Of a DNA stretch of 8,277 nt, positions 1-5,766 are shown one piece after another. The stretch lies in the NCBI GenBank assembly GCA_022562835.1, contig JADFOM010000097.1, positions 1-8,277 of the forward strand, read 5' to 3'. Source of the stretch: Acidobacteriota bacterium. GTDB taxonomy: Bacteria; Actinomycetota; Acidimicrobiia; Acidimicrobiales; SHLQ01. The number at the start of each line of letters is the position of its first letter. The stretch's first letter is position 1. The notes below the pieces were generated by a model. The model searched no databases and had not been told where the DNA came from. It worked only from the letters and a program-made list of their open reading frames with translations. A program made the translations under genes and the position numbers.

Positions 1-1673
1 TCAACCCATTGCTCCCGGCTGAAAACAATCGCAACGCCGATGCCTCCTACTGGGTGCTGCCCGCCAAGGACGGCTATGTGCGCATCGTGATCGGCAGCGT
101 CGCGCAGTGGAAGGGATTTGTGCAGTTGTGTGGCGAACCCGACGCTATTGCCGGAGACGAGTGGGATGACTTCGTGTTCTGGTTGATGAACGGTGATGTC
201 GTTCGACTCGTGGCTCTCGAGGCGCTGGCAGATCGCACCAGAGCGCAGCTGTTTGAGCAGGCGCTCTCGCTCGGCACGACGGTGGGAGTCATCCACGAGC
301 CGCACGAGTTCGTGGACCACCCACACGTTGTTGCCCGCGAATTCTTTGGCAAATCTGAATCGCTCGGGCGAGTTGCCGGGCCGCCCTGGAAGCTCTCGGT
401 TACGCCGACGGTGTCGCCGCCTTCTGCTGGCAGGAGCTCTACGAATTGGTCGACGGGGGGCTGGGCCGCTGCCGACGAACGATGCGAACGAACCGATGCT
501 CTGCCGCTGGCGGGCATCAGGGTGGTCGAATTCGGTGTGGCTGCCGTGGTGCCAGAGTTGGCGTGGATGCTCTACGAACTCGGCGCTGAGGTGATCAAGA
601 TCGAGTCAGCAAACCATCCCGATCTGCTGCGGCGGGCCGGCGGAGACAAGATCAACTGTTCGTTCGCTTTCAACGCTGAATGTCGCGGTCGACGCTCGGT
701 CGCGCTGGATCTATCGACCGAGAAGGGACGCGAACTGGCACTGCGGTTGTGCAACGAAGCCGACGTGGTGGCCGAGAACCAGCGTGGTGGATCGCTCGCG
801 AAACTGGGACTGGACTATGCGGACGTTGTCGTCGCCAACCCGACTGTGATTTACGCGTCGTCGCAGGGCTACGGCCGCACCGGACCCATGAGCGAAATGC
901 CTGCATTCGGACCGCTCAACTCGGGGTTCGCTGGGCTGCACCTGATCTGGAACCATGAGGACGTCGAGTATCCATGCGGTACGTCGATCAACCATCCCGA
1001 TCACGTCGCCGGCAAACTGCTGGCGGTCGCTGTGATCGCCGCGCTCGACCATCGCCAAAGAAGTGGTGAGGGACAGTTGATCGACATGGCACAGACCGAA
1101 GCCGCTGCTTATCTGGTCGGCGAGCTGTATGTCGATGATGCGACTGGAGTTACGGCGCTTGGCAACAGGCTGGAGGACCATTGCCCCCACGACGTCTACG
1201 CGTGTGATGGTGAGCAGCGCTGGTTGGCGCTGTCGGTCTGTCGTGACGAGCACTGGCGTCTACTTGCTCCCGTGATCGGGTTGTCGGAGATGGTTGAACT
1301 CGATGCCCCGGGCCGTGTTGCGCAGCGAACGGCTATCGACAAAGCGGTCGCGCAATGGTGCGCGTCACGTAGTAGCGAGGCAGCCGCGGAGGAGCTCCAG
1401 GATCTCGGCGTGTCTGCGATGGTCGTGCAGGGTCCCAAGGACCACCGCGTCGACCCCCATCTCCAGGCGCGTCAGTTTCTCGTCGATCTCGTTCATGACG
1501 AGGTTGGACCTGAGCGCCACGTCGGCAATCCGACCCGTTACGCGTCGCTGCCGACGCGTGTCGCCCCGTCCGCGCGTCCGCTGGGCGCCGAGACCGAGTC
1601 GGTGCTGGGCGACATTCTCGGTATCTCCCCGGCGACGGTGGCTGGTCTAATCGAGCAAGGTATTGCCCGCTGA
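1..1673 (+). CDS. Tandem-domain class III (CaiB/BaiF) CoA-transferase, 5' end missing
   Basis: Family III enzymes move CoA between acyl-CoA and a free acid in the cytoplasm; the substrate cannot be told from sequence. The frame is open to the left edge, so the start lies upstream. About 554 residues are visible from position 9. Bases 1 to ~350 encode the C-terminal end of a first CoA-transferase domain, closing with a DHPHVVAREFF motif (about 315-347). A linker follows, and a complete second domain begins near 501 with GIRVVEFG and the GAEVIKIE motif (from 582), and ends with the equivalent DPHLQARQF motif (about 1452-1478). The full protein is therefore probably about 750-800 residues, like the tandem CoA-transferases of mycobacteria such as Rv1866. 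In the second domain the position of the nucleophilic Asp of formyl-CoA transferase (GQxxDxxxxDA) appears to be Glu (codon 1098-1100, IDMAQTEAA). That variant is, from memory, common in this subgroup. No clear terminator follows. Confidence 0.9.
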   Translation, partial: NPLLPAENNRNADASYWVLPAKDGYVRIVIGSVAQWKGFVQLCGEPDAIAGDEWDDFVFWLMNGDVVRLVALEALADRTRAQLFEQALSLGTTVGVIHEPHEFVDHPHVVAREFFGKSESLGRVAGPPWKLSVTPTVSPPSAGRSSTNWSTGGWAAADERCERTDALPLAGIRVVEFGVAAVVPELAWMLYELGAEVIKIESANHPDLLRRAGGDKINCSFAFNAECRGRRSVALDLSTEKGRELALRLCNEADVVAENQRGGSLAKLGLDYADVVVANPTVIYASSQGYGRTGPMSEMPAFGPLNSGFAGLHLIWNHEDVEYPCGTSINHPDHVAGKLLAVAVIAALDHRQRSGEGQLIDMAQTEAAAYLVGELYVDDATGVTALGNRLEDHCPHDVYACDGEQRWLALSVCRDEHWRLLAPVIGLSEMVELDAPGRVAQRTAIDKAVAQWCASRSSEAAAEELQDLGVSAMVVQGPKDHRVDPHLQARQFLVDLVHDEVGPERHVGNPTRYASLPTRVAPSARPLGAETESVLGDILGISPATVAGLIEQGIAR

Positions 1674-1743
1674 GAAGGCGGTGGGAGCCTCAACTCGAGA
1701 TGTCCGGATTGTTCCGCTGTGCCGCACGTCACATGAAAAGTGC

Positions 1744-1773
1744 GTGACATAGCAAGCGACTGCTTGCTATAGT
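1744..1773 (+). promoter_or_regulatory. Sigma-70/SigA-type promoter for the HBHA-like gene
   Basis: A -35 box GTGACA (1744-1749, 5 of 6 to consensus) and a -10 box TATAGT (1768-1773, 5 of 6) are separated by 18 bp. Transcription would begin near 1780, giving a leader of about 54 nt before the ATG at 1834. This is the best promoter-like sequence in the window and lies in a true intergenic gap. Confidence 0.72.
1749..1770. promoter_or_regulatory. Perfect 22-bp palindromic operator candidate inside the promoter
   Basis: ATAGCAAGC (1749-1757), a 4-nt spacer GACT, then GCTTGCTAT (1762-1770): nine of nine bases match. It fills the space between the -35 and -10 boxes and overlaps both, so a bound dimer would block RNA polymerase. 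Size and symmetry suit a TetR- or MarR-type dimeric repressor; similar AGCAAGC/GCTTGCT palindromes occur before lipid-metabolism genes in mycobacteria (recalled, not checked). The protein that binds it is unknown. Confidence 0.6.
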
Positions 1774-1833
1774 TAGCGCATCGAGGTGACCGAACAACTC
1801 GGCGCCCAAGTTTATCCATCGCAGGAGCGTGAA

Positions 1834-2358
1834 ATGCCTACACCCACTATTGAAGAGACCGCATACACCGTCGTTGGGCTCAACGTCCTCGTCGCCGACA
1901 AGGCGATTGACGTCATCGTCGACGTGCGCACTCAGGTGACCGACATGCTCGGCCCGGTTGGTGAAAACGTCTCCGACGTTATCGCCCGCGCCGAAACTGT
2001 CCTGCGTCAGGCAGGCGAAGAGATCGACGGCCGAATCGATGTGAGCTCAGAGCTGGACAAGGCTCGCAAGGTGGCTCGCAAGCAGGTCAGCGCATGGCGC
2101 CGTTCGGTCGACCCTGTCGCCGAGCGCGTCGAGTCCAGCCTCCCCGACGACGTTGCAGATTTCCTGTCTACGCAGCGCGCCGAGGCATGGAAGATCGTTG
2201 GCGCCAAGATGCCAGCGGCTAAGTCCACCGCAAAGACGGCAGCCAAGCCTGCTGCGAAGTCCGCCTCGAAGACGGCCACCAAGTCCTCTGCCAGCAAGAA
2301 GACAGCGGCCAAGTCAACCGCGAGCAAGAAGACAGCGGCCAAGTCAACCGCCAAGTGA
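1834..2358 (+). CDS. HBHA-like protein with a helical body and a Lys/Ala-rich C-terminal tail
   Basis: This 174-residue protein resembles the actinobacterial heparin-binding hemagglutinin (HBHA) family in plan: a charged, mainly alpha-helical body (residues ~5-123) and a basic tail (~125-174) made of K, A, S and T. In M. tuberculosis HBHA (199 residues) such a tail binds heparan sulfate and is lysine-methylated; HBHA is also linked to lipid inclusions. No signal peptide or membrane segment is visible, as in HBHA. The start at 1834 is chosen because AGGAG (1823-1827) sits 6 nt upstream; the in-frame GTG at 1786 would lie just after the predicted transcription start and has no properly spaced ribosome-binding site. 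The tail includes an exact 30-bp duplication. The XRE regulator follows 99 bp downstream. The body shows only general resemblance to HBHA, so a phasin-like or histone-like role is possible. It is a family-level call, not a claim of hbhA orthology. Confidence 0.75.
   Translation: MPTPTIEETAYTVVGLNVLVADKAIDVIVDVRTQVTDMLGPVGENVSDVIARAETVLRQAGEEIDGRIDVSSELDKARKVARKQVSAWRRSVDPVAERVESSLPDDVADFLSTQRAEAWKIVGAKMPAAKSTAKTAAKPAAKSASKTATKSSASKKTAAKSTASKKTAAKSTAK
2293..2351 (+). repeat. Exact tandem repeat, 30-bp period, in the Lys/Ala tail
   Basis: Positions 2293-2321 and 2323-2351 are identical over 29 bases, in register with the reading frame (10 codons, SKKTAAKSTA). Earlier tail codons (2215-2290) are looser variants of the same theme. 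A gain or loss of one unit would add or remove ten residues and three lysines without a frameshift. Confidence 0.9.
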
Positions 2359-2385
2359 ATCTACGCGGCTTCGCCGCCTGGATTC
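2357..2385 (+). terminator. Hairpin at the end of the HBHA-like gene, likely intrinsic terminator without U-tract
   Basis: Starting within the stop codon, GAATCTACGCGGC (2357-2369) pairs with GCCGCCTGGATTC (2373-2385) around a TTC loop: a 13-position stem with one C/C mismatch and one G-U wobble. No T-run follows. Terminators lacking a U-tract are often proposed in mycobacteria. It could instead stabilise the mRNA 3' end. Confidence 0.55.
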
Positions 2386-2402
2386 TGAACGAGGTCTCGA
2401 GA

Positions 2403-2428
2403 CGCGTAGGGTTCCCCGACCCTGCGCG
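2403..2428 (+). promoter_or_regulatory. Second strong hairpin in the leader of the XRE gene
   Basis: CGCGTAGGGT (2403-2412) pairs with ACCCTGCGCG (2419-2428) with only one wobble, around a 6-nt loop, and is followed by TTT. It may be a backup terminator for the HBHA-like transcript, or an operator or attenuator for the downstream regulator. A third, smaller inverted repeat (GGTCC 2433-2437 / GGACC 2444-2448) lies nearer the start codon. Confidence 0.4.
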
Positions 2429-2457
2429 TTTCGGTCCGTTCTGGGACCATGTAAACG

Positions 2458-2844
2458 ATGACCACTGAACCCCGCTCCACCGTGCTCGGCAGCTTTATCC
2501 GAGATCAGAGACATCAAGCGGAATTGTCGGTTCGACGTCTGGCCGAACTCGCCGGCGTCTCGAATCCTTACCTCAGCCAGATCGAGCGCGGACTCAAGCG
2601 ACCATCGGCCGAGATACTTCAGCAACTGGCGAGGGCGCTAGAGATCTCATCGGAAAGTCTCTATGTGCAAGCCGGCCTACTCGATGACGAGAAAAGATCC
2701 GAACAGGCCGCTGCAACCGTCGTCCACGCGATCGACGCTGATGAGGCGTTGAGCGTTGCCCAAAAGTCCTCACTGGTCGAGATCTACCGATCATTCGTCG
2801 GCGATGGCGTCGACGAAGCTGCTGAGACCGAACCGGTCGACTGA
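2458..2844 (+). CDS. XRE-family helix-turn-helix regulator, Rv0474-like
   Basis: This 128-residue cytoplasmic DNA-binding protein has a Cro/C1-type HTH over residues ~10-68: LGSFIRDQR (10-18) as the first helix, LAELAG (28-33) as the scaffold helix, and VSNPYLSQIERG (34-45) as the recognition helix, followed by KRPSAEILQQLARAL. The region after residue 70 (VQAGLLDD and a short acidic helical tail) is not a known sensor domain. The HTH and the LYVQAG junction closely resemble what I recall of M. tuberculosis Rv0474, encoded directly upstream of hbhA (Rv0475). Here the regulator lies downstream of the HBHA-like gene, 99 bp away with hairpins between, so it is probably transcribed separately or attenuated. 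ATG at 2458 is the only sensible start; a weak GGGA (2443-2446) is 11 nt upstream. Its target is unknown; the neighbouring HBHA-like gene or its own promoter are the natural candidates. Confidence 0.9.
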   Translation: MTTEPRSTVLGSFIRDQRHQAELSVRRLAELAGVSNPYLSQIERGLKRPSAEILQQLARALEISSESLYVQAGLLDDEKRSEQAAATVVHAIDADEALSVAQKSSLVEIYRSFVGDGVDEAAETEPVD

Positions 2845-2852
2845 GTTTCGTT

Positions 2853-2881
2853 ATCGATCGCTTCGACCTTCATCGATCGAT
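2853..2881. repeat. Inverted repeat in the convergent gap between the XRE and amidase genes
   Basis: ATCGATCG (2853-2860) and CGATCGAT (2874-2881) are perfect complements separated by 13 nt. The only gap between the two converging genes (2845-2892) contains it, so it might form a bidirectional terminator stem. The long loop, self-complementary arms and lack of T-tracts make that weak. Confidence 0.3.
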
Positions 2882-2892
2882 TGCTCAGAGTT

Positions 2893-4275
2893 TCAGGGGA
2901 TTGGCGCTATGAGCGGCCATGGACACGTGCGTTCCCACAACAAGGCCACGTCTAGCAACACGTCCTCGCGATGGTGAGGTGCCATGACCTGCATTGCCAC
3001 GGGAAGTCCTTCGGCCGACAACCCGATGGGCAGGCTGATCGAAGGATTGCCATAGATGTTGGAGGGAATCGTCAACGCCCCGTTATTGCCGGGTTTTGAT
3101 TCCTTGTCGCCGAAAACAGAGGGGAGTCGGCCCTCTGCCTCAAACGCTGTGTGAGGGTTGGTAGGCGCAACGACGAGGTCTGCTTCCTCGAACATCGCGG
3201 CCATCGCAGCGTTGGTATCGACACGTCGAGACTCAGCGGACACGAGCGCGTCAAGGTTGAGCAGCCGTTCACCAGCCTCGACACCAGAACGCATCATGCC
3301 CGTCAGGTCACCGGCGCACTCCGGCCAACGGTCGCCGAGTGAATATCGCAGTCCCACCGAACCCGTAAGACCCCATGGACCTGTCATCGGCGGGACCTTC
3401 GTAACAACTTCGGTGCGCGCCATGGACGCCGCAGAGATCAGGGCGGTGGCCGCTTCCTCCACGAGTTCGGTCACTTCAGAGGACACCGAAGCACCTCCGA
3501 AGTTGGTGACAATTCCACAGCGCAGCCCCGTGATGTCCGAACTGCCGAGCCCGTCCTCGTATCCCACGACCCGCGGCAGGCTGAAGGGATCGCGCGCATC
3601 GTGCCCGTTAGCGATGTCGAGCCAGCGGGCGGTGTCTCGCACCGAACGTGATACGCACAGCTCAACGCTGGTGAGGTTGCCGAGCATCTCCCTAGGTCCC
3701 TTTGGCACTCGTCCGTACGTGGTCTTGAGGCCGATGAGACCACAAAATCCTGCCGGAATGCGGATTGACCCGCCGCCGTCACTCGCCGTGGCGATAGTGA
3801 ATAAACCACCGGCGACACCCGCTGCGGAACCGCCGGAGGACCCGCCCGGGGTTTTGCTGAGATCCCACGGATTCCGGGTGACGCCGTGCAACTTCGTCGT
3901 CGTCTGGTTGACTCCGCCGAACTCGCTCGAAGTGGTCTGTAGGGCGACGACCGCGCCGGCCGCGCGCAGACGCGTCACGGCAATCGCATCGTTGGTATGC
4001 AGACGGTCTGCCAACGCGACCGATGCTTCGGTGCCGGGCCAACCCTTCACCGCAAGGAGTTCCTTGACCGCCAGAGGAACGCCGCCGAATGGAGCTTGCA
4101 CGTCGACGTCCTTCGCGAAGCGACGTGCGGCCTCCTCGTCTATGTGGCACACAGCGTTCAGCTCGCTGGCGTCGACCGCCGCGAGGGTTGCCTCGAGTTC
4201 TTCGAGTGGATTGTGTTTGCCGACTCGAAACTCGTCGACGAGTGAGCATGCATCGCCCTGCCAAGGTTGGTCCAT
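2893..4275 (-). CDS. Amidase-signature family amidohydrolase
   Basis: This 460-residue enzyme hydrolyses a C-N amide bond, releasing an acid and ammonia or an amine; its substrate is not evident. The Ser-cisSer-Lys triad of the amidase-signature family is complete: Lys71 (PLAVKELL), cis-Ser146 in GGSSGGSAAG, and nucleophile Ser170 in DGGGSIRIPAG. The spacings (75 and 24 residues) equal those of FAAH (K142, S217, S241). The remainder, including the NIYGNPSISLPIG segment near the C terminus, is typical of aryl- or aliphatic-amidase-like members and the length is normal. No signal peptide is seen, so it is probably cytoplasmic. The frame is open further upstream to 4392, but ATG 4275 is chosen because GGGGGAA (4288-4282) lies 6 nt before it and because upstream residues are low-complexity basic and overlap otsA. 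It ends convergent with the XRE gene and starts divergent from otsA. It is not part of either neighbouring unit, and no GatB/GatC is nearby, so it is not an obvious GatA. Confidence 0.92.
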   Translation of the reverse strand: MDQPWQGDACSLVDEFRVGKHNPLEELEATLAAVDASELNAVCHIDEEAARRFAKDVDVQAPFGGVPLAVKELLAVKGWPGTEASVALADRLHTNDAIAVTRLRAAGAVVALQTTSSEFGGVNQTTTKLHGVTRNPWDLSKTPGGSSGGSAAGVAGGLFTIATASDGGGSIRIPAGFCGLIGLKTTYGRVPKGPREMLGNLTSVELCVSRSVRDTARWLDIANGHDARDPFSLPRVVGYEDGLGSSDITGLRCGIVTNFGGASVSSEVTELVEEAATALISAASMARTEVVTKVPPMTGPWGLTGSVGLRYSLGDRWPECAGDLTGMMRSGVEAGERLLNLDALVSAESRRVDTNAAMAAMFEEADLVVAPTNPHTAFEAEGRLPSVFGDKESKPGNNGALTIPSNIYGNPSISLPIGLSAEGLPVAMQVMAPHHREDVLLDVALLWERTCPWPLIAPIP

Positions 4276-4307
4276 CGCGTATTCCCCCAAAACGGCGTCG
4301 GTGGGCA

Positions 4308-4337
4308 AGACTACGGACCGGCGGCGATGGTCGTCAC
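4308..4337 (-). promoter_or_regulatory. Possible amidase promoter overlapping the otsA start
   Basis: On the minus strand GTGACG (4337-4332) and TAGTCT (4313-4308) are 18 bp apart and would start transcription about 30 nt before the amidase ATG. The -35 matches 4 of 6 and the -10 only the TANNNT core. It overlaps the otsA start codon, so it is tentative. Confidence 0.25.
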
Positions 4338-5766
4338 ATCGGTGTCGCAGACGACTACCGTCTCTGTAGTGACGCCGAAACGCCGAAGCCACGACCTCGT
4401 CGTCGTCGCCAACCGTCTGCCGGTTCGACGTTCACGAGACGTATCGGGCGAACGCTGGACCACAAGCCCGGGCGGTCTCGTTGCAGCGTTGCGTCCCGTG
4501 CTCGAGAATCGTAAATCAGCGGCCTGGGTTGGCTGGACGGGCTCGACCGAGGAACCGCCGCCGGCCTGGAAGCACGAAGGCATGCTACTGAAGCCCGTCG
4601 CCCTGTCGCGGTCCGACATCGCACTGTTCTACGAGGGGTTTGCCAACGGAACACTGTGGCCGTTGTACCACGATGCGGTGCGGACGCCTGAGTACCACCG
4701 CACCTGGTGGGACTCCTACGTAGCGGTCAACAAGCGGTTTGCCCATGCCGCGGCCGAAGTCGCCGCGCAGGGTGCAACCGTGTGGATCCACGACTACCAG
4801 TTGCAGCTCGTTCCGGCGATGCTGCGAGAACAGAGGCCGGACCTACGCATCGGCTTCTTCCTGCACATCCCGTTCCCACCCTCGGAGCTGTTCGTGCGAA
4901 TACCTTGGCGTCGTCAGATCGTCGAGGCGCTTCTGGCCGCGGATTTCATCGGCTTCCAAGCCTCGCTTGGCGCTCACAACTTTCGGCGCGCGGCCTCACA
5001 GGTGACCGAGTGCTCGACCCGCGGCGGCGTGATCACCTTCCGCGATCACACAACCCGTATCGCGTCGTTCCCTGTAGGCATCGACGTCGGTCGGATCGAC
5101 ACAATTCTGGCCGATCCGCTTACCGGCGAGCGAGCGCGTCAGATCCGCGAGTCGCTTGGATCGCCCGACGTTGTGATGTTGGGGGTAGACCGGCTCGACT
5201 ACACCAAAGGCATCGAAGTGCGCTTAGGCGCATACCGAGAGCTGCTCGCGGAGCACCGCCTCTCGGTCGAAAACGTCGTCATGATGCAGATAGCGGAACC
5301 GAGTCGATCCAACGTGACCGGCTATGCAGAGATTCGTGAGAGCGTCGAGCAGATCGTTGGGGACATAAACGGAAACTTTGCGACGATGGGAAGGCCGGCG
5401 GTGCACTACCTGCACCAGGGGCAACCGCTCGAAGAGCTCGTCGCGCTCTACACGGCTGCCGACGTCATGTTGGTAACGCCACTGCGCGACGGAATGAACC
5501 TGGTTGCAAAGGAATATGTGGCAAGCCGTGTCAACAACGACGGCGTGTTGGTGTTGAGCGAATTCGCGGGAGCGGCACACGAGCTGCAAGAGGCCTTGCT
5601 GGTGAATCCTCATGACGTGGAGGGACTCAAGACGATGATCGAGCGGGCGACGTTACTCGATCCCGACGACGTGCGGAGGCGTATGAAGCGGATGCGACGC
5701 GTAGTGCGCCGCAACGACGCTGAGCGGTGGGCGACCGCATTCATCGAGGCGCTCGAAGCGGTATGA
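4327..5766 (+). CDS. otsA: Trehalose-6-phosphate synthase (GT20)
   Basis: OtsA makes trehalose-6-phosphate and a nucleoside diphosphate from NDP-glucose and glucose-6-phosphate in the cytoplasm. The 479-residue protein matches the GT20 family throughout. It has the N-terminal VVVANRLPV and SPGGLV motifs, YEGFANGTLWPLYHD, Asp156 in HDYQLQLVP, His180 in LHIPFPPSEL, Arg289 and Lys294 in GVDRLDYTKG, and Asp388 and Glu396 in DGMNLVAKEY. The spacings between these equal those of the E. coli active-site residues (D130/H154, R262/K267, D361/E369). It strongly resembles mycobacterial OtsA (Rv3490, ~500 residues). ATG 4327 gives 22 residues before the HDLVVVANR strand, similar to Rv3490; the frame also has a TTG at 4267 inside the start of the divergent amidase, which is less likely. 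No strong ribosome-binding site is visible. The stop overlaps the next gene's start (ATGA, 5763-5766), showing that synthase and phosphatase are translated as a pair. Confidence 0.95.
   Translation: MVVTSVSQTTTVSVVTPKRRSHDLVVVANRLPVRRSRDVSGERWTTSPGGLVAALRPVLENRKSAAWVGWTGSTEEPPPAWKHEGMLLKPVALSRSDIALFYEGFANGTLWPLYHDAVRTPEYHRTWWDSYVAVNKRFAHAAAEVAAQGATVWIHDYQLQLVPAMLREQRPDLRIGFFLHIPFPPSELFVRIPWRRQIVEALLAADFIGFQASLGAHNFRRAASQVTECSTRGGVITFRDHTTRIASFPVGIDVGRIDTILADPLTGERARQIRESLGSPDVVMLGVDRLDYTKGIEVRLGAYRELLAEHRLSVENVVMMQIAEPSRSNVTGYAEIRESVEQIVGDINGNFATMGRPAVHYLHQGQPLEELVALYTAADVMLVTPLRDGMNLVAKEYVASRVNNDGVLVLSEFAGAAHELQEALLVNPHDVEGLKTMIERATLLDPDDVRRRMKRMRRVVRRNDAERWATAFIEALEAV

Noticed and set aside
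1723..1744. Inverted repeat CGCAC / GTGCG upstream of the HBHA-like promoter
   Set aside because: Only five base pairs around a 12-nt loop, not significant in this GC range; no T-tract to make it a terminator of the CoA-transferase gene.
1786..1833. Upstream GTG start for the HBHA-like protein
   Set aside because: It lies about 6 nt after the predicted transcription start without a spaced ribosome-binding site, while ATG 1834 has AGGAG 6 nt upstream.
2007..2354. Leu/Ala/Val-rich 115-codon frame on the minus strand resembling membrane repeats
   Set aside because: It is the reverse complement of the Lys/Ala tail codons; the hydrophobic repeats are a by-product.
2394..2403. 10-bp palindrome GTCTCGAGAC between the hairpins
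   Set aside because: Short perfect palindromes of this size arise by chance; kept only as part of the structured gap.
3158..4369. 403-codon open frame antisense to the amidase
   Set aside because: It has no recognisable motif and a Ser/Arg/Pro-rich composition typical of a shadow of a high-GC gene; the opposite strand carries a complete amidase triad.
4707..5339. 210-codon plus-strand frame inside otsA
   Set aside because: It overlaps the OtsA active-site region in another frame and is Arg/Ser/Pro-rich with no motif.
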